Source: Sinomonas gamaensis (GTDB taxonomy: Bacteria > Actinomycetota > Actinomycetes > Actinomycetales > Micrococcaceae). Taken from it: 64,000 nucleotides of DNA. The stretch covers positions 65,587-129,586 of the forward strand of contig NZ_SSCL01000010.1 of assembly GCF_005876955.1 (NCBI RefSeq), given 5' to 3'. The translations under genes and the position numbers were made by a program. Of this stretch, positions 26,333-35,218 are shown piece after piece (positions within the stretch are counted from its first letter, which is position 1; each line of letters starts with the position of its first letter). Below the pieces are notes generated by a model, which worked only from the letters and a program-made list of their open reading frames with translations, did no database searches and had not been told where the DNA came from.

Positions 26333-26939
26333 GGAGTTGATCCTATGTAGTAGGGGAGGCGAGGTTGCGGGCTTTGGGCTGTAGCGGTTATGCCAATGTA
26401 GGTCGTGGATCATGTCTCTGGCCTCCCGGCAACCAGGTTGGATGCGCTTCCCAATCGTCAAAACCCGGCTCCAACACTTCACCACCAATGTCGGTGCCCT
26501 ACCCTTCACACCAAAAGTGCCCTCGACTGTCCCTACGTTCCGCGATGAAAGCTGCGACCCTGAAACTTTGTGCCGAGGTTTTTGGCGTTCAAGCAATGCA
26601 TCCGACAGTGGCGGCGCCCTTACTACTGGCTCAGGCCGCGAGCGAATGCAGATGAAAAGCTCGCGTCTCATTTTGTTCAGCGTCGTACCGTCGGCGGAGG
26701 TAGTCGTCTCTCTGCAGACATAGCCGCTTCCCAACCCCTCGTACTTCCTACATTCACGTTGGAGCGCCACAACTCTGACGACCGCCGATCCTACTTCGCC
26801 TCAAAGGGTGAATAGGACATGTCGTTGGCATCGCTCTGTTCGTCCTGACAGGTGAGCGGAGAAGGGTGAAAGGTGCGCTACAAGACGGTTTCTCGGGGCG
26901 TTGGTCCCTTCAGCTCGTTGGCGTGAGCCCGAGCTAGTA

Positions 26940-26955
26940 CGTTTCACGTGAAACG
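26940..26955. promoter_or_regulatory. parS site 3
   Basis: CGTTTCACGTGAAACG, a perfect palindrome holding the complete 14-bp parS core, 623 bp from site 2. Confidence 0.87.
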
Positions 26956-27580
26956 GACGGCCCAAGCGCACATCGACAGGGCAATGCGGGATTTGTCCGC
27001 CTCTTCGAGGGCCCGTCTGCTCTGAAACTCGTCGGTTGTAGCGGAGAGGACCACAGGTGCTGGGGGATCCTTCCAGGTGTGCGTGTCTTCAGGGCGGAGT
27101 GGGCGACGTATCGGTCTGGGAAGTGCCCGGAAAAGCACCATCCGCTACACACGCGCATCCGTCCTGTGCAGGTAGGCCCGGCGCCACTCGAGCTAACGAA
27201 AAGCCCGCGTCGACAGAGAGCGGCGCGACCGCGCCAGGTGGCCGCAGCGAGCCGGGAAAGGGCCAACGTGAAAGTGGCTGGCCACCATAGGGAACTGTGT
27301 GGTGTGGCAGATGCTTTGACGAAGCCGAGCACTGCATCCTCTGTCGCGGTGGCCCGCCTTCTCTGAGGCGGTGGCAGCAACGCGATCAGGTCAAGCCGAA
27401 GACTGAGTGATCAGATATTCTCCTGGCTCGTGGGGGCACCGCCCCGTGGGGTACCGGACCGTAGGCCGCGGAGGGAAAGAATCAGGCCCGACTCCGTCCA
27501 CCGTGCGCTCTTCGGGGGACGGTCATAGGTACCAGAAGGTGTTTGGCGGAAATCGCAGAGGGGGAACGCCGGCACCGCGG

Positions 27581-27596
27581 TGTTTCACGTGAAACA
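27581..27596. promoter_or_regulatory. parS site 4
   Basis: TGTTTCACGTGAAACA, exact consensus, 641 bp from site 3 and 70 bp before the first of the clustered DnaA boxes. Confidence 0.9.
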
Positions 27597-27665
27597 CGCT
27601 TCCTCCGCGAGGTGGTCCCAGGCAAGCTCCTGCACTTGCTCCGGGATGGGGGCTGGGGAAATGTC

Positions 27666-28117
27666 TGTGGATAAGTCCCAGCCTAGATTGTGGAAACAGG
27701 TGTGGATAACTTGGGATCCATCTTCACAGGAGTACGGTCGGCTGTGGATAAAGGGGTGGACCGGGAGGAGTTCGAGCGAGCCGAATCCTCCGTGGTGAGT
27801 CAGCGTAATCGTTGGCAATCCACGACTTACGCTGGGCCGATATGGCCCTGGCGGCCTAGACGGGGATTCGCCACGTCATGGTAGCTATCAGCGTTGAAAT
27901 TAGGCGGGATTTCGACCGATCCCGGGCTATTGCTGAGTTCCGGAAACCGGATGCTAGCGGTCTCGCGTTTCATGACGCAGAGCACTGGCCGCGGCAGACC
28001 GCTGGCGATGCTCAAGCTGTCGGCTCTGCAGACCCAATTTGTCCGCGAGAAGGTGACCTTTTCCACATCTCGTGCTCCCCGGTTGTGGATAACTGCTGTG
28101 GATCAAGCTGTGGATAA
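27666..28117 (-). promoter_or_regulatory. Cluster of five perfect DnaA boxes
   Basis: TGTGGATAA (TTATCCACA on the minus strand) occurs at 27666-27674, 27701-27709, 27743-27751, 28084-28092 and 28109-28117, all in the same orientation. TGTGGATCA at 28097-28105 and TGTGGAAAC at 27689-27697 are further near-boxes. This is denser in perfect boxes than the dnaA-dnaN region. Binding is inferred; possible roles are DnaA titration, an accessory origin element or regulation. Confidence 0.7.
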
Positions 28118-28352
28118 CGTTTGGTCCCGCGGTGGAAAAGGACCAGGGTATCCCTGTTGTCGTTTGGCGCCGTGCCGACAAGTGGTGGTGCGGCGCGGGG
28201 TAGAACAGCAAGAGGAATACCAGATCAGGCGGTTCATAGAACTCAGGAAGGCCCCGCAAGAGCGCCGGCAATAGGACCACCGGCCTTCAGCGATGTGCCC
28301 AGAACAGGATGCTGTCAAAGCCACGTCGATGCTTGCGGCTTGGCACTTCGGG

Positions 28353-28368
28353 TGTTTCACGTGAAACA
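28353..28368. promoter_or_regulatory. parS site 5
   Basis: TGTTTCACGTGAAACA, exact consensus, 772 bp from site 4. Confidence 0.9.
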
Positions 28369-29139
28369 GGAAGTTAGGCGCTCAACGGTCCTGGACCGGG
28401 ACCGAGAATGAAATTTCCTCGACTAACATTTTGACCGGGGGAATGGGCACTTACGCTAGGTCACTGCGGGCAGGGGCCCGAAGGGCAAAGTGGCTGGGAT
28501 CGGTCGGGGATGGATCCCGCCTTGAAATGGCTCCTATTGCAGCTACGGGAAGCGGCCCTCGCATGATCCGATTTCCGTCGTCACCGGAGAGATCGCACTG
28601 TGGCGCCCTTGTGTCCACCAGGAAGCGCGAAGTCGCGGACAATGTCCGATGGAAGCTGATGACGATGTCGACTCCTTCTCGAAGCCGGAGCGGGGAGGCT
28701 TGTCCAGCTGCTGTGGCTGCGCCCAGCTGTTGTGCCTGGTGGCTATACGTGTGAGAGAGCCGGTTTTGGGTGAAACGCGGGAGCGAACACAGTGCGGTCC
28801 ATTCTGTATCAGGAAGCCCGGTGCAACCGTGAGGACCGTTGGTGGCGGGCTCCTATTCGACCGCGATCGCAATTCGCTATGCACGGTGGAGTTACGTCCC
28901 CACCCAAGGTTCGTACTTCGCTTCCAAAGCAGCGGGAATCCCAGTGGCTAGGACATCGAACGTGCCGTTGGGATTCCGGCGCGTGCAGGAATTCCCCAGA
29001 TTCACGGCAGCACGCGTTCCCAAGTGTTCGCGTGTTTTGGGCGCCCTTGCGGCGCGAAATCCATCTCTACGGCCGGTGTTCGGGCGAGACTCGGTGGCCT
29101 ACAAGCTGTTCATGCTCTTACAGCTGGCCCGGCGGGTCA

Positions 29140-29155
29140 TGTTTCACGTGAAACA
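29140..29155. promoter_or_regulatory. parS site 6
   Basis: TGTTTCACGTGAAACA, exact consensus, 787 bp from site 5 and paired with site 7 only 47 bp away. Confidence 0.9.
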
Positions 29156-29186
29156 GGACCGAGGAGCTCACTCCTGAGTCGAGCAG

Positions 29187-29202
29187 CGTTTCACGTGAAA
29201 CT
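29187..29202. promoter_or_regulatory. parS site 7
   Basis: CGTTTCACGTGAAACT with the 14-bp core intact, just beyond the trxA terminator. Confidence 0.87.
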
Positions 29203-29220
29203 GGCGATGGCTTGAGGCGC

Positions 29221-29255
29221 AAAAAAGGGGGCGCAGCGTTCGCTGCGCCCCCTTT
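29221..29255 (-). terminator. Intrinsic terminator of trxB-trxA
   Basis: On the minus strand GGGGGCGCAGCG and CGCTGCGCCCCC form a perfect 12-bp stem with a 2-base centre, followed by TTTTTT, about 20 bp after the trxA stop. Confidence 0.92.
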
Positions 29256-29273
29256 AGGGTTGCGAAAATAACG

Positions 29274-29603
29274 CTACTTGGCGAGAACCTCGGACCATTC
29301 CTTCTCAAAGTACTGCTTGGGACGAGCTCCGATGACGGTGCCCGTGACCTTGCCCTTCTCGAAGAGATATACCGCCGGAATCGAGGTGATGCCGTATTCC
29401 GCCGCAATGTTCGGGTTGTCATCGACGTTGACCTTCACGACGTCGACCTGGTCCGAGTACTCGACAGAGATGTCGTCGAGAATAGGTCCCAGCTTGCGAC
29501 ACGGGCCGCACCATTCGGCCCAGAAATCGACAATCACGGGCTTGTCGGAAAGGAGGACCTCATCGGTGAACTGGGAGTCGGTGACCTCTCTGGCGTTGCT
29601 CAT
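29274..29603 (-). CDS. trxA: Thioredoxin
   Basis: A 109-residue thioredoxin, a cytoplasmic dithiol reductant. The active site WCGPC is at residues 31-35 within VIVDFWAEWCGPCRKLGPIL, and the cis-proline is in TSIPAVYLFEKGK. The length is standard. It lies 27 bp downstream of trxB, forming a reductase-thioredoxin operon, and is followed by a strong terminator. Confidence 0.96.
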   Translation of the reverse strand: MSNAREVTDSQFTDEVLLSDKPVIVDFWAEWCGPCRKLGPILDDISVEYSDQVDVVKVNVDDNPNIAAEYGITSIPAVYLFEKGKVTGTVIGARPKQYFEKEWSEVLAK

Positions 29604-29630
29604 ATCTGCCTTCCGTTTGAGTGGGATTGA

Positions 29631-30611
29631 TTAGGCTTGCTGTGCTGCGAGCGTGGGAGCTTCGAGATTCGCGAGGTAGTGCTCTACATCGAGCGCCGCA
29701 ACGCAACCCGAACCAGCTGCAGTAATCGCCTGGCGGTAGGTTGGATCGACCACATCGCCAGCCGCGAAGACGCCGGGAACGTTGGTACGCGAGGAGCGAC
29801 CCTCGACGGCGATCGTGCCGTCCGCGGTGAGCTCGAGGACGTCCTTCACGAGTTCGGTCCGCGGGTCGTTCCCGATGGCAACGAAGACGCCAGTAACGGA
29901 CAATTCCGACTCGCTCCCGTCGACCGTGTTGCGGAGCTTGAGTCCCGTTACCTTGTCCTCTCCGAGAACGTCGGCCACTTCGCTGTTCCAGGCAAAGGAG
30001 ATCTTGTCATGGGCGAGGGCGCGTTCAGCCATGATCTTCGAGGCGCGCAGAGAGTCACGACGATGAACTACCGTCACGGAACGTGCGAACTTCGTGAGGA
30101 AGAGCGCTTCCTCCATGGCGGAGTCGCCCCCGCCGATCACGGCGATGTCCTGCTCCTTGAAGAAGAAACCGTCACACGTGGCGCACCAGCTCACACCGTG
30201 GCCGGACAGTCGCTTCTCGTTGGGGAGACCGAGCTCGCGGTAAGCCGAGCCCGTTGACACGATCACGGTGCGGGCGAGGTGCTCTTCGCCGTTCGCAAGC
30301 ACGATCCGCTTGACCTCGCCGTCGAGATCCACAGAGGCGACATCTTCGAATTCGATCTGCGCGCCGAACTTCGTTGCCTGCTGCTCGAGCTTGTCCATAA
30401 GGTCCGGGCCTTGGACACCCTCGGGGAAGCCGGGGAAGTTCTCAACCTCGGTCGTGTTCATCAGCTCGCCGCCTGCAGTCACCGAACCGGCGAAAATCAA
30501 CGGCTTGAGGTTGGCTCGCGCTGTATAGATTGCTGCGGTGTATCCAGCGGGACCGGATCCTATGACGATGACGTCGCGGACCTCGGCGGCGTTGCTCTCG
30601 GCAGTGCTCAC
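29631..30611 (-). CDS. trxB: Thioredoxin-disulfide reductase
   Basis: A 326-residue low-Mr FAD/NADPH thioredoxin reductase. The FAD loop GSGPAG is at 18-23, the redox pair is C143-C146 in CATCDG, the NADPH loop is [13 protein letters not shown], and the C-terminal FAD motif is [16 protein letters not shown]. The GTG at 30611 matches the usual N-terminus; AGAGG lies about 11 bases upstream. A longer upstream frame is unrelated. It supplies electrons to the adjacent thioredoxin. Confidence 0.95.
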   Translation of the reverse strand: MSTAESNAAEVRDVIVIGSGPAGYTAAIYTARANLKPLIFAGSVTAGGELMNTTEVENFPGFPEGVQGPDLMDKLEQQATKFGAQIEFEDVASVDLDGEVKRIVLANGEEHLARTVIVSTGSAYRELGLPNEKRLSGHGVSWCATCDGFFFKEQDIAVIGGGDSAMEEALFLTKFARSVTVVHRRDSLRASKIMAERALAHDKISFAWNSEVADVLGEDKVTGLKLRNTVDGSESELSVTGVFVAIGNDPRTELVKDVLELTADGTIAVEGRSSRTNVPGVFAAGDVVDPTYRQAITAAGSGCVAALDVEHYLANLEAPTLAAQQA

Positions 30612-30749
30612 GGGCGAATAACCTCTTCTTCTGACGTGCTGGACTCCGTACGTCCACAGCTCACAACATGTCGACGGGCGCTGGTATTCCGGGCCCGGTC
30701 GTCCATCAAGCGTACCGAAGGCCGGTACGCGGCCGTGAACCAAGATGAC

Positions 30750-30782
30750 GAAGGCCGCCAGGATGTGATCCTGGCGGCCTTC
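30750..30782 (-). terminator. Perfect 15-bp hairpin between pseudokinase gene and trxB
   Basis: GAAGGCCGCCAGGAT and its reverse complement flank a 3-base loop, 34 bp after the stop of the membrane-anchored protein. There is no T-tract on either strand, so it may be a weak terminator or an RNA-processing hairpin. Confidence 0.5.
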
Positions 30783-30815
30783 GAGGGAAAGCGGCGCGGG
30801 GGCGTCGTCGTCGTT

Positions 30816-32471
30816 CTATTGCGCCTTGATCTCGGCGAGCCGCAGGCCATACGGGTAGACCTTGAAGTTCGCGAGCTTCGGCAGGGCATTGATCTGGATG
30901 ATCACGTACTGTGCCTTGACGGCGGTCGGGAGCTGGAAGACGAGTTGAGGGCCGTTGAACGAGCTCGTCCCAGCCAGCGTGGCACCGGCGAGATCAGGGG
31001 CCGCATTGGTGTAGACGCTCACGCTGCCCCCGGTCGCCCCGAGCTGGTCGAGCTCCACCTGCTTGATGTCGGACACGTCCTTGAGCTTCACTGACAGGGC
31101 AAGGCTCTTTGCGAAGCCGCCCCAGTCCTCGCGGGCGAATTCCATATCCGACCAGTAACTCGCCGGGTTGCCGTCATACGTGGCGGGCAGCTTCGCGTCG
31201 AACTGATTCGCGAAGGTCAGCTCGTTGGGGTTGAGTCGGGTGACCGACTCGATGACGGGGGCGACGGCCGGTGCCGGTGCCTGAGTCTGCCCGGGCGACG
31301 GCGATCCGGACGAGGTGGCGGTAGGACCATTGTTCGCTGATCTGGTCCCGCCCGCCTGGGGCTGGAAAACACTTCCGAGCGTCGTGAACGCGAAGATCAG
31401 AGCAGCGATGAGGACCACCGCGAGGATGCCCCCGACCAGCCACGGCACGGACTTGGGGCGCGTTGATTCGTCGTCCTCTTCGAGCTCGTCGTCGCGATCG
31501 AAGAAGCTGCCCGAGCCGCTTGACCACGACGAGTCGCGAGCCTGGGGCGGAAACGCGGTGCCGCCAGCAGGCGCTGACGGATTACGGGGAGCTGCAGCAG
31601 CGGGAGTTGTCCTCACGGTCTGCGTGGGCTCCGGTTCGGTGGCGCGAGGAGCGCGCTGCTCGGACCCGCCAGGCCAGGGTGTGACCTTGGGAGGAGTCGG
31701 GGCTGGCTGCTTGGACCCCGCAGCTGCAGCCGCCGCAGCAGCGGCCGCAGCGGCCGCAGCACCGGCGGCGCCGGCACCGGGCCCGCGCTGCGGGGTGTCT
31801 CGCCCCGGGGTCTCTCGCTGCGGGGCTTGGGGCTGACTGGCCTGTGGCTGGGTGGCGGCGGGCCCAGCGGCTGCGGACTGGGTCGAAGGCCGGGCGGGCT
31901 GAGGCCTGTCGGGCTCCGGCTGCGACGACCGCGGCGGTGCCGCTGGCGGCGGCGGAACTGGGCGCGCGGGAGCGGGGCGCTGCTCGACCGGAGGCTCCGG
32001 CCGAGACGGGGCCGCTGGCTCGGGCTCGGCGTCCGAATACTGGATGTAGTCGTGCTGGCCGTGGTCGTACAGTCCGTCGTACGTCTCGGGCTCCCGCGAG
32101 CGGGCCTGTCCGAAGATCTCGCTGCCGAGGCTCTCGGTGAAGAACGGCTCTACGTACGGCTCGTCCTGCGCCACGATGAGGTCGAGCAGGTCCGCGGCCT
32201 GAGCGTGATTCGTGATCAGGTACGTCGCCCCGTGGCTGGTTCCCAGGTCGAGCACCTGAATCCCCACATGACGCTCACCGGTCGCCACCTCACGCGCACT
32301 CTGGGCCAGCTGCTCGGCGTTGTGCGGGGCCGAAACAAGAATGCTCACGGGACGGTTGAGGATCTGATCGACCCCGTCGAGGACCAGATCTCCATCGTGC
32401 GACTCCACGATTGAGGACGTGACCTTGTACCGACCGCCGAGCACGCTGCCGACGTCGATGGACTGGGACAC
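30816..32471 (-). CDS. Membrane-anchored pseudokinase-like protein with extracytoplasmic domain
   Basis: 551 residues. Residues 1-100 resemble only the N-lobe of a Ser/Thr kinase (VLGGRYKVTSSIVES start) with no catalytic HRD or DFG, so it cannot be an active kinase. Residues 101-335 are Pro/Ala/Gln-rich and disordered, with a poly-Ala run at about 235-251. One membrane segment is at about 342-366, and the last 130 residues form a predicted extracytoplasmic beta domain. The layout matches the C-terminal half of mycobacterial MviN (Rv3910), where pseudokinase and sugar-binding-like domains are fused to the flippase. GTG 32471 has GGAGG upstream. It lies 126 bp after murJ. Confidence 0.75.
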   Translation of the reverse strand: MSQSIDVGSVLGGRYKVTSSIVESHDGDLVLDGVDQILNRPVSILVSAPHNAEQLAQSAREVATGERHVGIQVLDLGTSHGATYLITNHAQAADLLDLIVAQDEPYVEPFFTESLGSEIFGQARSREPETYDGLYDHGQHDYIQYSDAEPEPAAPSRPEPPVEQRPAPARPVPPPPAAPPRSSQPEPDRPQPARPSTQSAAAGPAATQPQASQPQAPQRETPGRDTPQRGPGAGAAGAAAAAAAAAAAAAAGSKQPAPTPPKVTPWPGGSEQRAPRATEPEPTQTVRTTPAAAAPRNPSAPAGGTAFPPQARDSSWSSGSGSFFDRDDELEEDDESTRPKSVPWLVGGILAVVLIAALIFAFTTLGSVFQPQAGGTRSANNGPTATSSGSPSPGQTQAPAPAVAPVIESVTRLNPNELTFANQFDAKLPATYDGNPASYWSDMEFAREDWGGFAKSLALSVKLKDVSDIKQVELDQLGATGGSVSVYTNAAPDLAGATLAGTSSFNGPQLVFQLPTAVKAQYVIIQINALPKLANFKVYPYGLRLAEIKAQ

Positions 32472-32597
32472 GGGTACCTCCTGCAAAGTCCGCCCCGGCC
32501 AGCCCGGACATGCCGGGCCCTTGCTATCAATCGATCCTAGCGGACGGTATCCCGACAGCTTGCGTCAGGCGACGGGCGGCAACCGGCGATCCTCGAA

Positions 32598-34541
32598 TCA
32601 GGCGTCGGGGAAATGAGGGTTGCTCCCGGGAGGGCCTTGATAGGTGCGTCGCCCCGGGACCGGCTGGTTGGACTCGGATGCCGGCCGGGCGCGATACATG
32701 CTCGGATCGAATTGGCCGGAAATGCGGGGAATGATGCCTGTGTCATCAGACAGGGTCGGCGCGGTCTCCCGGAGCGCATACACGGGCTGACGCGGCTCGG
32801 CCGGTTCCTGGCCCGCTTCGGCGGGGACACCGCCGTCGTCCGCTGCTTGAGCAGGCGACGGCGCCGCCCCGCGCCCGCCGAGGCGGCCCACGATGGGCCG
32901 CAGGAGGTCTCGCAGCTCGGTGACGCCGAAGAGCCGCAGCAGGATCAGATAGACGATGAGCATGGCGACGCCGATGACGACGATCGAGGCGAGAGCGCTG
33001 TAGATCGAGCTCCAGATGAAGCCTTCGCGCGAGAGGCCGCCCAGGAGCCATACGGCGAGGGCCCCGACCACGGCCGCGCCCAGCGCTGCATACCCCATGC
33101 GGATGTACGACCTGGCGACCGTGCCGCCGTCGAGATGGCCGAGTCGCCGCCTGAGGTAGGCACCGCTCAGCACCACGGAAAGGATGTTGCCGACCGTATA
33201 GAGCAGTGCGATCGCGAAGATGATGTAGCGCGCGGGCAGGAACTGGATGAGGGTCGCCCCGACGACGTTGAGGACGCCGAGCCAGACCTGGATCTTGAAC
33301 GGCGTCTTGGCGTCTTCATAGGAGTAGAAGACGCGGGACATCATGAAGTTCGCGCTCAGGAACGGGGTGCTGAGCGCGAGGATGCTCAGGGTCTGGGCGA
33401 GCATGACGCCGTCCGTTGCGTGGCCGCCCGAGAAGAACATGCCTAGGGGTGCCGCGAGGGCGAAGAGCGCCAGGGCGCTGAAGACGGTCGCGACGGCCAT
33501 CGTCCGCAGACCTTGCGAGAGTGCGATGCGGACCCCGCGGCGATCACCTGCCTGCGAGGCTTGCGTCATGCGGTTGAAGAGGACCGTGGCGAGTGAGAGG
33601 GCAATGATCGAGTGCGGCAGGAGGTACAGCTGGCTCGCCATCTCAAGGACGGTGTTGCCGGGGATGAACTGCCAGGACGGGTCATCCGCCTCGCGCAGCC
33701 GCTCGCGGACCGCGCCGGGCTGGGACGCGATCTTCATGAGATAGAGGAACGTGAGCTGGCCGACGGCGGTGGTCGCGAGCGTCCATGCGCCGATACGGGC
33801 GGCTGCCCCCAGCCCGACACCGCGCCAGCCGAACTTGGGCCGCAGCCCCAGCCCGAGGCGCGCTACCGGGATGATCAGGATCGCTGTCTGGATGACGACG
33901 CCGATGGTCGAGGCGCCGGCGACAAGCAGGGTCTGCCCCGTCCCCCAGTTGTCGAGGGTATGCGGGTGCCCGGCATTGCTGCCGAAGATCCAGACGAACA
34001 TGCCGAGGCCCGCGATGGCCACGACATTGTTGATGACCGGCGCCCACATGGCGGGCCCGAAGGCGCCGTTGGCGTTGAGGACTTGGGTGAGCAGGGCGTA
34101 GAGCCCGTAGAAGAAGATCTGCGGGAGGCACCAATAGGCGAAGACTGTGGCGAGCGCGAGCTGCTGGTCGCTGTAGTCGGAGGTGGTGAGCCGCATGACG
34201 AAAGGGGCGGCGATCGTCACGATGGCCGTGAGCGAGAACGTCACCAGGACGCCCAGCGTGAGGAGCCTGCTGATGTAGTCCGAGCCCCTGTCCGGGGCGC
34301 GGCTCGCCTTGATGATCTGCGGCACCAAGACCGTGTTGAACACGCCGCCCGCGACGAGCAGGAAGATCAGGTTCGGCAGGTTGTTCGCGTTGACGAAGGT
34401 GTCCGTCACGGTGGAGCCGAGGCCGAGGGCGATGACAAGGAGGAGGGACCTGACGAAGCCGAGCACGCGCGATAGGAGCGTGCCGACGGCCATGATCGCG
34501 CTGGACTTCGCCTCGGAAGCCGCGCCGTTCGATGCAGCCAT
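32598..34541 (-). CDS. murJ: Lipid II flippase MurJ
   Basis: A 647-residue MOP-superfamily flippase that moves lipid II across the membrane for peptidoglycan synthesis. About fourteen hydrophobic segments span residues 20-545, with the conserved start GTLLSRVLGFVRSLLL and internal SQLYLLPHSIIALSLATVLFNRMT. A C-terminal cytosolic tail of about 95 residues (Pro/Arg-rich, DDTGIIPRISGQFDPSMYRARP) is not part of the flippase fold. Unlike mycobacterial MviN, the pseudokinase half is encoded by the next gene. It starts seven bases after the Nudix gene. ATG 34541 lacks a strong ribosome-binding site, suggesting coupling. Confidence 0.95.
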   Translation of the reverse strand: MAASNGAASEAKSSAIMAVGTLLSRVLGFVRSLLLVIALGLGSTVTDTFVNANNLPNLIFLLVAGGVFNTVLVPQIIKASRAPDRGSDYISRLLTLGVLVTFSLTAIVTIAAPFVMRLTTSDYSDQQLALATVFAYWCLPQIFFYGLYALLTQVLNANGAFGPAMWAPVINNVVAIAGLGMFVWIFGSNAGHPHTLDNWGTGQTLLVAGASTIGVVIQTAILIIPVARLGLGLRPKFGWRGVGLGAAARIGAWTLATTAVGQLTFLYLMKIASQPGAVRERLREADDPSWQFIPGNTVLEMASQLYLLPHSIIALSLATVLFNRMTQASQAGDRRGVRIALSQGLRTMAVATVFSALALFALAAPLGMFFSGGHATDGVMLAQTLSILALSTPFLSANFMMSRVFYSYEDAKTPFKIQVWLGVLNVVGATLIQFLPARYIIFAIALLYTVGNILSVVLSGAYLRRRLGHLDGGTVARSYIRMGYAALGAAVVGALAVWLLGGLSREGFIWSSIYSALASIVVIGVAMLIVYLILLRLFGVTELRDLLRPIVGRLGGRGAAPSPAQAADDGGVPAEAGQEPAEPRQPVYALRETAPTLSDDTGIIPRISGQFDPSMYRARPASESNQPVPGRRTYQGPPGSNPHFPDA

Positions 34542-34548
34542 CAATCCG

Positions 34549-35103
34549 TCACTTCAGCAGATGCTCCGGGAGGACTTCCCGGGCCAAATCAGCGATGCGC
34601 CGCTCGTTCGGGAACGACAGCCGGCGGGAAAGCTCGGAGATGGGGACCCACGCGACGTCGACCGCCTCCTGATCGGGATCATTCTCAATGGTCAGCTCGC
34701 CGCCGGTCGCTTGAAGCAGGTAATGATGGACGGTCTTGTGGACGCGGTGCCCCGTCACGGTGAACCAGTAGTCGATGCTTCCAAGGGGCGCAAGAATGCG
34801 TCCGTCGATGCCCGTTTCCTCGCTGATTTCGCGGACGGCCGCCGTCTCATTCGATTCCCTGCCCTCGGGATGGCCCTTCGGAAGGCACCACTCGAGGCGC
34901 CCGCCTCGATTCAGCCGCGCAATGATGGCGACGGGCAGGTTTGGGTCGCTGGTATCCACGATGACGCCGCCCGCAGAGATCTCCTCCACAGTCGGGAGCG
35001 AGTGCACGTACGTTTGGCCCGCCGGAGCGACGTGCGGTCCAATCGCGGACGGCAGCGGCGCACTCCTCCTCTTCTGAGGATCGCTCGGCAGCGGGATCAC
35101 CAT
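34549..35103 (-). CDS. Nudix hydrolase (MutT-like)
   Basis: A 184-residue Nudix pyrophosphatase that would hydrolyse a nucleoside-diphosphate-linked compound. The Nudix box is complete: G-HPEGR-E-x7-REISEETGI at about residues 76-98. A 40-residue N-terminal extension precedes the fold. Position and orientation match mycobacterial mutT4, which also lies divergent from the CCA-type nucleotidyltransferase and upstream of mviN. ATG 35103 is chosen because the longer upstream frame would overlap the divergent gene and has no Nudix similarity. Confidence 0.9.
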   Translation of the reverse strand: MVIPLPSDPQKRRSAPLPSAIGPHVAPAGQTYVHSLPTVEEISAGGVIVDTSDPNLPVAIIARLNRGGRLEWCLPKGHPEGRESNETAAVREISEETGIDGRILAPLGSIDYWFTVTGHRVHKTVHHYLLQATGGELTIENDPDQEAVDVAWVPISELSRRLSFPNERRIADLAREVLPEHLLK

Positions 35104-35189
35104 GCAGTCCACTCTAACCAGAAGCGTGTGGCAATGGTTCGAGCTGAGGGTGCGCCGTGCTGCGCACTGCCCACCACGATCGGCAGGTA

Positions 35190-35207
35190 CTTGGTAGATC
35201 TGCCAAG
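35190..35207. promoter_or_regulatory. 18-bp near-palindrome upstream of nucleotidyltransferase gene
   Basis: CTTGGTAGATCTGCCAAG is symmetrical apart from one pair, and lies 12 bp before the ATG in the divergent Nudix/cca interval. It could be an operator; no binding protein is suggested. Confidence 0.35.
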
Positions 35208-35218
35208 CTTTAAGGACT

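Larger units (their letters stand above)
26222..29273. other. Gene-free parS/DnaA-box region between parB and trxA
   Basis: About 3.05 kb with no reading frame that I recognise or that shows the third-position GC bias of the neighbours. It carries six parS palindromes, five perfect TGTGGATAA DnaA boxes and terminators at both ends. Two 60-bp lines counted by hand are 58-60% GC, below the surrounding genes. In Mycobacterium tuberculosis the matching interval holds cwlM and Rv3916c; neither is seen here. It could be a dedicated ParB-loading platform or the decayed remains of lost genes. Confidence 0.7.

Noticed and set aside
26321-29177. Several 60-150-codon frames on both strands in the parB-trxA interval
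   Set aside because: None has a recognisable domain, a convincing ribosome-binding site or the GC-rich third positions of neighbouring genes; they overlap each other and the parS sites.
30750-30782. Perfect hairpin before trxB as a riboswitch
   Set aside because: It is a simple stem-loop with a 3-base loop and no conserved aptamer-like elements; a terminator or processing hairpin is simpler.
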